Origin: Sphingomonas asaccharolytica NBRC 15499
Lineage (GTDB): Bacteria; Pseudomonadota; Alphaproteobacteria; Sphingomonadales; Sphingomonadaceae
DNA length: 64,000 nucleotides
Direction of reading: 5' to 3'
Assembly (NCBI RefSeq): GCF_001598355.1
Contig: NZ_BCYU01000005.1
Coordinates: 1 to 64,000 of the forward strand
Position 1 is the stretch's first letter, and each line of letters begins with the position of its first letter. The notes beneath the pieces were generated by a model. The model had not been told where the DNA came from, ran no database searches, and saw nothing but the letters and a program-made list of their open reading frames with translations. The position numbers were made by a program, and so were the translations under genes. Below are positions 26,582 to 34,900 of this stretch, piece after piece.

Positions 26582-27661
26582 ATGACCGACACCCTGACCA
26601 AGACCGCGGCCGCCAACGCGCCGATCAACGACACCCGCAAGGCGGAATTGCTGTCGAAGACGGTCAAGCATATCGACATCACTTCGTTCGACGCGCGCCC
26701 GATCGTCGACGCGATGAGCGACATGAGCTTCACCAGCCGCGACCTCGGCCGCGCGACCAAGATCTACAACCAGATGCTGGCGGACAAGGATTGCACCGTG
26801 GTCCTGGTCATCGCCGGCTCGACCTCGGCCGGCGGCTGCATGGACCTGTATGCCGAGCTGATCCGCAACAACATGGTCGACGTCGTCGTCGCCACCGGCG
26901 CCTCGATCGTCGACATGGATTTCTTCGAAGGCCTTGGCCACAAGCACTATCAAGCACTTGAAATTCCGGACGATGATACGCTGCGCTCGCTCTATATCGA
27001 CCGTATCTACGACACCTATATCGACGAGGAGCAGCTTCAGGATTGCGACCACACGATCCTGAAGATCGCCGACAGCCTGGAGGCCAAGCCCTATTCGAGC
27101 CGCGCCTTCATCCGTGAGATGGGCAAGTATCTCGCCGAGTACGGCAAGAAGGACAACAGCCTGGTCAAGCTCGCCTATGAGCATGACGTGCCGATCTTCT
27201 GCCCGGCCTTCGTCGACTCGTCGGCGGGATTCGGCCTGGTCAAGCATCAGGTCGACCGCGCCAAGGCCGGCCAGCCCTATATGGTGCTCGACGCCATCGC
27301 CGACTTCCGCGAGCTGACCGAGATCAAGATCCAGGCGGGCACCACCGGCCTGCTGATGATCGGCGGCGGCGTGCCCAAGAACTTCGTCCAGGACACCGTG
27401 GTGTGCGCCGAGATCCTCGGTCACGAGGATGTCGAAGTGCACAAATATGCGGTGCAGATCACCGTCGCCGACGTCCGCGACGGCGCCTGCTCATCCTCGA
27501 CGCTGCAGGAGGCCGCGAGCTGGGGCAAGGTCAACACCGGCATCGAGCAAATGGTTTTCGCCGAAGCCGGCTCGGTGATGCCGCTGTTGGCGAGCGATGC
27601 CTATCATCGCGGGCTGTGGAAGGACCGGCCGGAGCGCCGCTGGGCGAAGCTTTTCGCATGA
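26582..27661 (+). CDS. Deoxyhypusine synthase-like protein, probable polyamine synthase
   Basis: A 359-aa protein of the deoxyhypusine synthase family. Its NAD-binding blocks are VIAGSTSAGGCMDLYAELIR and VVVATGASIVDMDF. The active-site Lys316 lies in EAASWGKVNTG, equivalent to the S/W-G-K-I motif of the eukaryotic enzyme. Bacteria lack eIF5A, and bacterial DHS-like proteins instead make homospermidine or related aminobutyl products. The upstream putrescine-forming decarboxylase supports homospermidine synthesis. A strong terminator follows. Product identity is inferred. Confidence 0.82.
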   Translation: MTDTLTKTAAANAPINDTRKAELLSKTVKHIDITSFDARPIVDAMSDMSFTSRDLGRATKIYNQMLADKDCTVVLVIAGSTSAGGCMDLYAELIRNNMVDVVVATGASIVDMDFFEGLGHKHYQALEIPDDDTLRSLYIDRIYDTYIDEEQLQDCDHTILKIADSLEAKPYSSRAFIREMGKYLAEYGKKDNSLVKLAYEHDVPIFCPAFVDSSAGFGLVKHQVDRAKAGQPYMVLDAIADFRELTEIKIQAGTTGLLMIGGGVPKNFVQDTVVCAEILGHEDVEVHKYAVQITVADVRDGACSSSTLQEAASWGKVNTGIEQMVFAEAGSVMPLLASDAYHRGLWKDRPERRWAKLFA

Positions 27662-27693
27662 ACTGGACAGCAAGCGTCTGACTCGAATATAAA

Positions 27694-27725
27694 GCGGCGT
27701 CCCATCATCCGGGACGCCGCGTTTT
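27694..27725 (+). terminator. Intrinsic terminator after the DHS-like gene
   Basis: Perfect 10-bp stem GCGGCGTCCC (27694-27703) with GGGACGCCGC (27711-27720), 7-nt loop, followed by GTTTT, 32 nt after the stop. Confidence 0.85.
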
Positions 27726-27852
27726 CCTTCTCCCTAAGGAGAAGGAAGGGGCCCGCTCGCGCAGCGAGTGGGAAGGATGAGGACAGATCTGATCACCTGC
27801 CCTCACCCTTCCGCCGACTTATGTCGGCTCCCTCCCTCTCCCAGGGAGAGGG
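27726..27852. repeat. Composite REP/BIME-like element with inner hairpins
   Basis: Two inverted arms share outer sequences (about CCTTCTCCCTAAGGAGAAGG on the left, CCCTCTCCCAGGGAGAGGG on the right) and GGAAGG-TGAGG/CCTCACCCTT inner ends. Each arm carries a different inner hairpin: CCCGCTCGC/GCGAGTGGG at 27752-27772 on the left and GCCGAC/GTCGGC on the right. It fills the gap between the terminator and the tautomerase pseudogene. Confidence 0.7.
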
Positions 27853-27860
27853 AATTAGGA

Positions 27861-28072
27861 TCAATCCTTCGCCCGATAAGCCTCAGGCACGACGAACACC
27901 TCGTCGGCGCGGGTATAGCCGCCATCCCGCACCTCCTCGATCAGCACCATCGTATGCGCCCTGGCGCCTTCGCCGAAATATTCGACCAGCAGTCGGTCGT
28001 GCGGTGCGCGAGGTCGGCCTTTTGCGCCTTCGAGAGCGCGGCTTCCGGAAGTTTGAAATTTGCGAACGGCAT
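27861..28072 (-). pseudogene. Frameshifted 4-oxalocrotonate tautomerase-family gene
   Basis: From ATG 28072 the frame reads MPFANFKLPEAALSKAQKAD and then LAHRTTD, a tautomerase opening with the catalytic Pro1. It then runs into nonsense. One base on, the other frame gives LLVEYFGEGARAHTMVLIEE and VRDGGYTRADEVFVVP to the stop at 27861. Adding one C in ACCGACTGCTGG, near 28000, would restore a normal product of about 70 aa. It lies 11 nt after the SDR gene in the same unit. It is either a recent pseudogene or a sequencing error. Confidence 0.75.
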
Positions 28073-28083
28073 TGACGGCGTCC

Positions 28084-28854
28084 TTACTGCTGGTTGCCGC
28101 GCGCCTGGCGGGCGAACTGGTTGAGTTGTTGGAAGGTCTCATCGAACCGGCCTTCGCGCTCGGCATTGCGAAGGAAGGCTACGCGCTGGACGAGGATCTC
28201 CGGCGGCGTGGGCTGCTGGGCGAACAATGCCATCACTTCGTCGGCGAACTCGTCGAGCGGCTGATAGCCTTCACGCGATTCCTGGCCGGGGGTCAGCCCC
28301 GTCTGCACCGCGGGCGGCGCCAGTTCGATCACCTCGACCTTGCCGGCCAGCGCGTCGCGCATCGCGACGGTGTACGAATGGATCGCCGCCTTGGTCGCAT
28401 TGTAGGTCGGCGTATCGACCAGCGGCACGAAGGCGAGGCCCGAGGTTACATTGACGATCGCCGCGTCGGGCTGCGCGATTAGATGGTCGATCAGCGCATT
28501 GGTCAGCCGGATCGGGCCGAGCAGGTTGGTGGTGATCGTCGCCTCGGCATCCGACAGATCGCGGGCATGAACGAGCGCCTCGAACCGCATAATTCCGGCA
28601 TTGTTGATCAGCACGTTGAGCGCCGGGAAAGTGGCGAGCACGCGCGCCGCGAAATCGGCTACCCCTTCGGCACTTTCGACGTCGAGTGTCATGGTATGGA
28701 TATTCGGCCGGCCCGCCGCCGCGGCGTCGAGCGCGTCCTGGCGACGGCCCGCAATGATCACGGCATTGCCGGCGTCGTGGAACCGGTGCGCCAGCGCTTC
28801 GCCGATGCCCGACCCGCCGCCGGTGATGAGGATGGTGTTTCCGCTGCTTTTCAT
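28084..28854 (-). CDS. SDR family oxidoreductase (DltE-like)
   Basis: A 256-aa classical short-chain dehydrogenase. The cofactor loop is TGGGSGIGEAL, with an Arg pair in IIAGRRQDA that favours NADPH. NNAG lies in VLINNAGIM, the catalytic Ser in VNVTSGLAFVP, and Y-x-x-x-K in TYNATKAAIHS. The closest pattern is the DltE-like group. It forms a unit with the frameshifted tautomerase and is divergent from an HxlR regulator, a common redox/electrophile-response layout. The substrate is unknown. Confidence 0.88.
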   Translation of the reverse strand: MKSSGNTILITGGGSGIGEALAHRFHDAGNAVIIAGRRQDALDAAAAGRPNIHTMTLDVESAEGVADFAARVLATFPALNVLINNAGIMRFEALVHARDLSDAEATITTNLLGPIRLTNALIDHLIAQPDAAIVNVTSGLAFVPLVDTPTYNATKAAIHSYTVAMRDALAGKVEVIELAPPAVQTGLTPGQESREGYQPLDEFADEVMALFAQQPTPPEILVQRVAFLRNAEREGRFDETFQQLNQFARQARGNQQ

Positions 28855-28958
28855 CGGATCGCTCCTGCTTGGGGTTGATGGCTGCGATGTACGCTCCTAC
28901 TCTCCGGAGGAAAGAAGGCACCAGAAAGATTTATACTTACCCGAAAGAGAGTGACTGC

Positions 28959-29357
28959 ATGAACGCGCCTGCCCCCAATTATCTTCCCTGGCCGACCGAC
29001 ATCGATCCGCGCGTCGAGGCGCTGGTGACCGAAGTGATTGGCCGGGTGGCAGACAAGTGGACGATGCTGATCCTCGACGTCCTCGCCGAGAGGGGCGAGT
29101 TGCGCTTTACCCAGGTTGGCCGTGAAGTACCCGGGATCAGCCAGAAGATGTTGACCCAGACGCTGCGCCAAATGGAACGCGACGGTTTGGTCGTGCGCAC
29201 CGTTCATCCGGTGATCCCGCCGCGGGTAGAGTATCGCCTGACTGATCTCGGCTTTTCCCTCGGCGAAGCGTTTTGCGGCGTGTGGATCTGGGCAAAGGAC
29301 AATCTCGAGCGGATCGATGCCGCGCGCGCGTCCTTCGATTCCCGACGGCCGGGCTGA
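28959..29357 (+). CDS. HxlR family transcriptional regulator
   Basis: A 132-aa winged-helix regulator. The HxlR core is VADKWTMLILDVLAERGELR, then FTQVGREVPGISQKMLTQTL and VPPRVEYRLT-like wing residues (VIPPRVEYRLTDLGFSL). ATG at 28959; an ATG 30 codons upstream belongs to non-homologous sequence. The 104-nt gap to the divergent SDR gene should hold the operator. HxlR proteins often sense aldehydes, quinones or other electrophiles; which applies here cannot be read. Confidence 0.88.
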   Translation: MNAPAPNYLPWPTDIDPRVEALVTEVIGRVADKWTMLILDVLAERGELRFTQVGREVPGISQKMLTQTLRQMERDGLVVRTVHPVIPPRVEYRLTDLGFSLGEAFCGVWIWAKDNLERIDAARASFDSRRPG

Positions 29358-29432
29358 GCGCCGCGCAATCCGTTGCAATCGCAAACCGGTTGATGCAGCG
29401 TCCCCGGCATATCAAGTCTGGGGAGGCTCTTC

Positions 29433-29873
29433 ATGCATAGCGAGATCCTGAAACCGGTCGTCGTCCTGATCGCCTGGACATTGGTGATGTTCGTCTGGAT
29501 GATCGCGGTGCGCTTGCCTGCGATGAAGGCCGCCGGGATCGACATAACCAAGCTGAGGGGCGGCAAGGGCAGCGACGCCGACGGCGTCCTTCCTGCCAAG
29601 GCGCAATGGAAGGCGCACAATTACAATCATTTGCTCGAGCAGCCGACGTGCTTTTACGCGGTATCGTTCGTGATCGCGTTCACCGGCACCGGTGACGGGA
29701 TCAATGCCTGGATCGCCTGGGCCTATGTCGCGCTGCGTATCGCGCACAGCCTATGGCAAGCGACGGTCAACAAGGTCTCGATCCGCTTCACGATCTTCAT
29801 CCTGGCGACCTTATGCCTGATCGCGCTGACCTTGCATGCCGCAATGGCGGTGTTCGGCTGGCATCATGGCTGA
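29433..29873 (+). CDS. MAPEG family membrane protein
   Basis: A 146-aa integral membrane protein with four predicted helices, the usual MAPEG length and layout. Helix 1 covers about residues 7-27. The signature region is QWKAHNYNHLLEQPTCFYAV with ALRIAHSLWQATVNKVSIRF near the third helix. The family includes microsomal glutathione transferases; substrate in bacteria is mostly unknown. The next small gene overlaps its end by 8 nt. Confidence 0.85.
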   Translation: MHSEILKPVVVLIAWTLVMFVWMIAVRLPAMKAAGIDITKLRGGKGSDADGVLPAKAQWKAHNYNHLLEQPTCFYAVSFVIAFTGTGDGINAWIAWAYVALRIAHSLWQATVNKVSIRFTIFILATLCLIALTLHAAMAVFGWHHG

Positions 29874-30045
29874 GAAATTCGAACGCCACCGTCAGCCCTG
29901 GCGGCAGGACGAAATCCAGAAACTCCACACGCTGGCCAAGAAAGGCATGGCGCTAAAAGCGATCGCCAAGGCGCTGACGCGGAGCGAGGAATCGGTGAAG
30001 CAGCGGGCTAAGGAAGACGGGCTGGCGATCGCCAGGTTGCGATGA
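29866..30045 (+). CDS. Small helix-turn-helix protein (59 aa)
   Basis: A 59-aa basic protein that overlaps the MAPEG gene. It opens MAEKFERHRQPWRQDEIQKL and is followed by GMALKAIAKALTRSEESVKQ, a SANT/Myb-like or GcrA-like helix-turn-helix pattern. Similar tiny W-x-x-E-E proteins are frequent in sphingomonads. DNA binding is inferred; the target is unknown. REP-like hairpins follow. Confidence 0.7.
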   Translation: MAEKFERHRQPWRQDEIQKLHTLAKKGMALKAIAKALTRSEESVKQRAKEDGLAIARLR

Positions 30046-30053
30046 TCGTTTCT

Positions 30054-30153
30054 CCCCTCCCGCTTGCGGGAGGGGTGGGGAAGGGTCTTTTATCGTGAGC
30101 AGCGTCCCCTCGGACACGCCCTCCCCTAGCCCCTTCCGCAGGCGGGAGGGGGA
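30054..30153. repeat. REP-like inverted pair before the amidotransferase gene
   Basis: Left arm CCCCTCCCGC/GCGGGAGGGG (30054-30075) continues as TGGGGAAGGG. The right arm (about 30120-30153) is its inverted relative, GCCCCTTCCGCAGGCGGGAG. It lies between convergent genes and may also stop transcription. Confidence 0.7.
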
Positions 30154-30158
30154 ATTGC

Positions 30159-32039
30159 CTACCCGAACAACCGCGCCAAGCTCCGATCCAGCGTCACCAG
30201 CTGCCACAACGTCCGCCCATGCTCGGCGCGGCCAGCTTTATGCTCCGCAGCGATTCGCTCGATCGCCGGACCATCAAACCATTGCAGCAGCCTCGGCGAA
30301 CGCGACAGGTCAGCGGCTTCATTGGCCAGCGCGCCCCGGAACCAGGCGCTGATCGGGGTCACGAACCCCATCTTGGGTCGATAGAGGATGTCGTCGGGCA
30401 GATAGCGCTCCATCGCCTTCTTCATCAGCCATTTGCCCTGCCCGCGCCGCAACCGCATCGACGACGGCAAGGTCGCGGCGAATTCCATTAATTTGTAATC
30501 CAACAACGGCTCGCGCGCTTCCAGGCTGACCGCCATGCTGGTGCGGTCGACCTTGGTCAGAATGTCGCCGGTCAGATAATGCTGGATATCGGCATATTGC
30601 GCGCGATCGAGCGCTTCGCGCGCCGGCGCGTCGCGCATCGTCGCGATATAGCGGTTTTCGGCGCGATGCCCGCCGAGTTGCCGCCACGCCTCGGCAGTGA
30701 ACAGTTTATCGCGCAGTCCCGGCGTCGTCACCCCGACCGACCGCGCATAGGCAGTCGCGCCGTCCTCCGCGAGCGCGAGCAAGGTCGTCTTGGCGCGCAG
30801 CGGGCGCGGCGCCCAATCTGCCTTTGGATAGAGCCGCCCGAGCGTCCCGAACACATTGGCCGACATCTCGCGCGGCAATAGCGAGCGGACTCGCTCCTCC
30901 GCCGCCTGGAACTTGTAGCGGCGATAGCCGGCGAACGCTTCGTCGGCGCCGTCGCCCGACAGCGCCACGGTCACTTGCTCGCGCGCCAGTTCGCAGACGC
31001 GGAACGTCGCCAGCGCCGAGGCATCGGCGAAGGGTTCGTCGAACGCGCTGGTCAGCCGGTCGAGTAGCGCGAAATCGTCCGCGGCGACCACACGCTCGCG
31101 GTGATCGGTGTGATAGCGCTGCGCGATCGCGTCGGCATAAGCGCGCTCGTCATGCCCTGCTTCCTGGAAGCCGATCGTGCAGGTCTTGACCGCGCCTTTC
31201 GACAATTCGGCCATCAGCGCGACCACCGCCGAACTGTCGACACCGCCCGAGAGGAACGCGCCGAGCGGCACGTCGGAGACCATGCGGAGCTTTACCGCGG
31301 CGCGCATGCGGTCGACCAATTCGGCCTCGAGATCCTTGAGCGATCCGCTCGCGCGATTGGTGAAGTCCAGATCCCACCAGCGCCGCGGCATCGGCACTGG
31401 CCGGCCGCGTTCGAGCATCAGATAATGCGCGGCGGGCAATTTCTTCACGCCGGCGACGACACAGGCATCGTCGGGCACATAGCCCAGCCCCATGAAATCC
31501 TCGATCGCGGCGAGATCGGGCGCTCGGCGCAGCAAGGGATGCACCAGCAAGCCCTTCAGCTCGGACGCAAAGGCTACGGAGCCATCGGACAGCTCGACAT
31601 AATGGAGCGGTTTCACTCCCAGCCGGTCGCGCGCCAGGAACAGGCATTGCCGCCCCGCATCGTGCAGCGCGAAGGCGAACATGCCGTTGAGGCGATCGAG
31701 CATCGCCGGGCCCCATTGCCGCCAGCCATGGAGCAGCACTTCGGTATCGCCATTGGTGACGAACTTCGCGCCCATCGCCTGCAACTCGGCACGGACCTCG
31801 GCGAAATTGTAGATCTCGCCATTATAGGTGACGGTCAGGTCGCCGTCATGCATCGGCTGCGGGCTGCCCGCGACGTCGATGATCGCCAGGCGGCGGTGCG
31901 ACAAGCCGACGCCCGACGCAGTCCACACGCCAGCGCCATCGGGGCCGCGATGCGCCTGGGCATCGGCCATCGCCAACACGCGGGCGCGATCGACAGGCTT
32001 GGGGGTTCCGGGGTGATAGATCCCCGCGATGCCGCACAT
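30159..32039 (-). CDS. XrtA-system glutamine amidotransferase (asparagine synthase-like)
   Basis: A 626-aa AsnB-type enzyme. It has the N-terminal glutaminase with Cys2 (MCGIAGIY), RGPDGAG and YNGEIYN. The C-terminal synthetase has the ATP-pyrophosphatase loop SGGVDSS (264-270). The family is the exosortase A-associated amidotransferase, expected to amidate a sugar carboxyl group or similar during polysaccharide making. It is last in the minus-strand EPS run, 111 nt after xrtA across an extragenic palindrome. True asparagine synthesis is a less likely alternative. Confidence 0.87.
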   Translation of the reverse strand: MCGIAGIYHPGTPKPVDRARVLAMADAQAHRGPDGAGVWTASGVGLSHRRLAIIDVAGSPQPMHDGDLTVTYNGEIYNFAEVRAELQAMGAKFVTNGDTEVLLHGWRQWGPAMLDRLNGMFAFALHDAGRQCLFLARDRLGVKPLHYVELSDGSVAFASELKGLLVHPLLRRAPDLAAIEDFMGLGYVPDDACVVAGVKKLPAAHYLMLERGRPVPMPRRWWDLDFTNRASGSLKDLEAELVDRMRAAVKLRMVSDVPLGAFLSGGVDSSAVVALMAELSKGAVKTCTIGFQEAGHDERAYADAIAQRYHTDHRERVVAADDFALLDRLTSAFDEPFADASALATFRVCELAREQVTVALSGDGADEAFAGYRRYKFQAAEERVRSLLPREMSANVFGTLGRLYPKADWAPRPLRAKTTLLALAEDGATAYARSVGVTTPGLRDKLFTAEAWRQLGGHRAENRYIATMRDAPAREALDRAQYADIQHYLTGDILTKVDRTSMAVSLEAREPLLDYKLMEFAATLPSSMRLRRGQGKWLMKKAMERYLPDDILYRPKMGFVTPISAWFRGALANEAADLSRSPRLLQWFDGPAIERIAAEHKAGRAEHGRTLWQLVTLDRSLARLFG

Positions 32040-32065
32040 GTTACCGACCGACCCCCGTGTTCGTG

Positions 32066-32145
32066 CTCGTCACCTCAGCGCAAGCTAGGGTCTCAGGCAA
32101 TGTCGCCATAACTCTAGAGATCCCAGCTTTCGCTGGGATGACGAG
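32066..32145. repeat. Extragenic palindrome, type A copy 2
   Basis: 29-nt arms at 32066-32094 and 32117-32145 pair with about five mismatches. The shared core (CAGCGAAAGC/GCTTTCGCTGG) links it to the copy at 26444-26517. It separates xrtA from the amidotransferase gene. Confidence 0.75.
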
Positions 32146-32150
32146 GGATG

Positions 32151-33686
32151 TCACCTGACCATCCCCGCCGAACGATCGGCCAAAACGTCGAGCGGCCCCA
32201 AAGCCGCGAGGAATTTCGCCATCGCTGCGCGCGGGTCTTGGCCGGGCAGGGTTTCGGCCGAAATATGGATGGCGACCGCGCGCTGCGGCCCGCCCAGCAG
32301 CTTGGCCTTGAGCGTTTCGAGCTTCACGATTTTTGGGTCGGAGGTGAGGACATTGCCAATCCGGTACCACGTCGCGACTTGGCGCTCCACCGGCCCTGGC
32401 GCGGTGATGCGCATGACCGTGCCGGCATCGAGATCGTCGAGGTCTTCGACGCGTACCCAGCGATCATCCTGCTGCATGACGCCGATGCCGAAGCCGACAA
32501 TCTCCTTGCCCTGATGCTGGCTGCCATAGACCGCGATCGCGAGATCGACGGCAGTGCCCGAATTGTCGACATAGCGGCCGAACAATTGATGATCGGCACC
32601 GGGATAGGTCGGTGCCCAAGGCGCGCGGGTACTGACCGGGGCGCGGCTCCAGCCCGCGACCTGCGGCAACTCGATATGCAGGGGCAGGGTCTGCGCGCGG
32701 CTAGCGATCGCTGTCGACCATCCGGGGAAGGCAGCCGCAACCGCGAGCACGAGCAGCGCGGCGACGATCGTATCGAGCGGCCAACGCACCGGACCTTGCA
32801 ACCGCGCCGGATTGAACGCCGGCGCGTCAGGCGCGCGGTCGAACCATTTCCAGCCGAACGCCAACACCGCCGCCATCACCAGCCCGAAGAACACCCAGCC
32901 GAATACGATATGATCGTATCCAGTCGCCTGTTCGACGCTGGTCAGTACCGCGGCATAGATCGTCCCGAACGCGCGCACGCCATTGGCCAGTACCGGCACA
33001 ATGATCGCCATCGCCATGAAGGCGATCCGCCGCGGCCAGGTGCGGTAGCAGAGGTTCGCGACCAGTACGCCATAAGCGATCATCGCGATCACGAACTTGG
33101 AGCCCGAGCATGCCTCGGCCACTTCGAAATATTTGTCGCCGGCGGTGATCAGCACACCGTCGACCGTGGCCGCGACGCCGACCAGATGAAGCAGATGCAT
33201 CGTGATCCACACGGTGATCGCCTGCAGCGGCGGTTCGAGGAATTCGCCGAACGGCACCAGGAACAGCGCATAAGCGATCGGGAACAGCAGCCCGCGCGCC
33301 ACATTGGGCCCGAGCATCGTCACCACTGCGCCTTGCAACATCATCACCACGCCCAGATGCCGCGCGAACGATACGCCGCCGGCATCGCCGAGCAGCCAGC
33401 CGAATCCTCCAGCCGCGACCAGCGCAAGGCCGGGCGCCCAGGCCCGGGGCGTCAGTTGTGCGAGTTCGCCGCGCCGGATCCACACGAGCCAGCCGACCAC
33501 CGGCGCGATGAACAGGCAATGCCCGAACGTGGTGTTGGTCCAATAGAGCTCGGCCAGCGCCGCAACGTCCTGGCGGAACATCAGCAGGATCACCGCCATC
33601 GTCGCGGCAAGCGCAGCCAACGGACGGCGCCAGACCGGCGCGATCGCGAAAGCGAACCGGGGGGCGGCACCGGCAACGCTGGTCAT
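32151..33686 (-). CDS. xrtA: Exosortase A fused to an EpsI domain
   Basis: A 511-aa inner-membrane protein. Residues 1-285 are the multi-pass exosortase with the triad Cys193 (VAEACSGSKF), Arg238 (LANGVRAF) and His259 (GYDHIVFGW). Residues about 300-511 are an EpsI-type extracytoplasmic domain. XrtA is thought to cut and transfer PEP-CTERM proteins during export, alongside polysaccharide secretion. It overlaps the glycosyltransferase gene upstream by 4 nt. No PEP-CTERM substrate gene is visible in the window. Confidence 0.93.
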   Translation of the reverse strand: MTSVAGAAPRFAFAIAPVWRRPLAALAATMAVILLMFRQDVAALAELYWTNTTFGHCLFIAPVVGWLVWIRRGELAQLTPRAWAPGLALVAAGGFGWLLGDAGGVSFARHLGVVMMLQGAVVTMLGPNVARGLLFPIAYALFLVPFGEFLEPPLQAITVWITMHLLHLVGVAATVDGVLITAGDKYFEVAEACSGSKFVIAMIAYGVLVANLCYRTWPRRIAFMAMAIIVPVLANGVRAFGTIYAAVLTSVEQATGYDHIVFGWVFFGLVMAAVLAFGWKWFDRAPDAPAFNPARLQGPVRWPLDTIVAALLVLAVAAAFPGWSTAIASRAQTLPLHIELPQVAGWSRAPVSTRAPWAPTYPGADHQLFGRYVDNSGTAVDLAIAVYGSQHQGKEIVGFGIGVMQQDDRWVRVEDLDDLDAGTVMRITAPGPVERQVATWYRIGNVLTSDPKIVKLETLKAKLLGGPQRAVAIHISAETLPGQDPRAAMAKFLAALGPLDVLADRSAGMVR

Positions 33687-34900
33687 GCCGCCGCCCGTCC
33701 CTTGCGCGGTGCTTTCTTCGCGCCCCAGCCCATCAACCCGTCGAGCGGTGCCAGCCGGGCGCTCCAGCCATAGCGCGCCTGGACCCGCACGCGCCCCTTG
33801 TGTCCCATCGCAGACGCGCCCTGTGCGTCCGACAGCAACCCGTTCACCGCATCCGAAACCTCCGCCACGGTGTCGCCGCTCAGGATCGTGCCGTCATGGT
33901 CGATCCCCTCGGCGGCGGCGCTGCTTGCCACTACCGGGCGCGCCATCGCCATGGCTTCGAGCACCTTGTTCTGGATGCCCCGCGCGATCTTCAGCGGGGC
34001 GACCACACAGGCCGCAGCGTCGAGCCACGGCCGGACATCCGCCACTTCGCCGGTCACCCGCACCCCATCCTGCTTCGCCAGCGCGGTGACCGCATCGGTC
34101 GGGTTGCGGCCGACGATGACGAAGACGGTATCGGGGTGGACGACGCGGATATGCGGCAACACGGTCTCGGCGAACCAGGTCACTGCCTCGACATTGGGGC
34201 GATAGTCCATCTGGCCGGTGAACACGATCAGCTTGCCGGTCGTATCGATCCGGCGAAAAGATGCGGCGGGATCGAAGAAATCGGTGTCGATGCCGTTCTC
34301 GACCACCTGGACATTGGCGGCGCCGGTGCGCTTGCGGAACAGCTCGGCTTCGGCCTCGCTGACGAACAAGCTGGCGTCGACCCGCCGCGCGACCCGGCGC
34401 TCGAACTGGAACAACAGATTCGCCTCGCGCTGCATCAGCCAGCGCATCGGGCCGCGCGAAGCCTTGGCGTAGTCGGCGAACTTGAGCGAATCCATGTCGC
34501 AAAAGTCCATGATCACACGGGCACGTGTTTTGGCCGGCACATATTGTGCCATCTGGCCCGAAAAGACGTAGATCGTATCGATCGAGCGGCGCTCTAACAG
34601 GTCGGCGACAACGTCATGCATCGCGTGATTGTCGAACGCGGTCAGCGACGCCGGCCTGCGCTGGACCAGCGCCTCGACTAGCGCGCGCGGTCGCGATTTG
34701 CCGCGCCACAGGATCGACCGGCTCGCGGTGAACGGCACCAACCCCTTCTTGGCCTTGAGATCGCGCGGATCGTCGGCGAAGGCGACGAGGTGCACCCGGT
34801 GCCTTGCCGCCAGATGCTTGAGCAGGTTGAACGCGCGGATCTTGTCGCCGCGATCGGGCGGGAATGGCGATCGATGCGCGAGGAACAAGATGTCGCCCAT
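33683..34900 (-). CDS. XrtA-system glycosyltransferase (GT4-like)
   Basis: A 405-aa GT-B glycosyltransferase. The start MGDILFLAHRSPFPPDRGDK holds the donor-side N-terminal loop. The C-terminal half has LIVFTGQMDYRPNVEAV, FVIVGRNPT and the acceptor/donor motif IARGIQNKVLEAMAMARPVV. This is the PEP-CTERM/XrtA-associated sugar transferase family. It probably adds a sugar to the lipid-linked repeat unit at the cytoplasmic face. ATG at 34900 overlaps the FemAB stop. Confidence 0.9.
   Translation of the reverse strand: MGDILFLAHRSPFPPDRGDKIRAFNLLKHLAARHRVHLVAFADDPRDLKAKKGLVPFTASRSILWRGKSRPRALVEALVQRRPASLTAFDNHAMHDVVADLLERRSIDTIYVFSGQMAQYVPAKTRARVIMDFCDMDSLKFADYAKASRGPMRWLMQREANLLFQFERRVARRVDASLFVSEAEAELFRKRTGAANVQVVENGIDTDFFDPAASFRRIDTTGKLIVFTGQMDYRPNVEAVTWFAETVLPHIRVVHPDTVFVIVGRNPTDAVTALAKQDGVRVTGEVADVRPWLDAAACVVAPLKIARGIQNKVLEAMAMARPVVASSAAAEGIDHDGTILSGDTVAEVSDAVNGLLSDAQGASAMGHKGRVRVQARYGWSARLAPLDGLMGWGAKKAPRKGRAAA

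Noticed and set aside
32148..33773. Plus-strand open frame of 541 aa
   Set aside because: It is antisense to xrtA; composition is dominated by Arg, Asp and His, typical of shadow frames in this genome.
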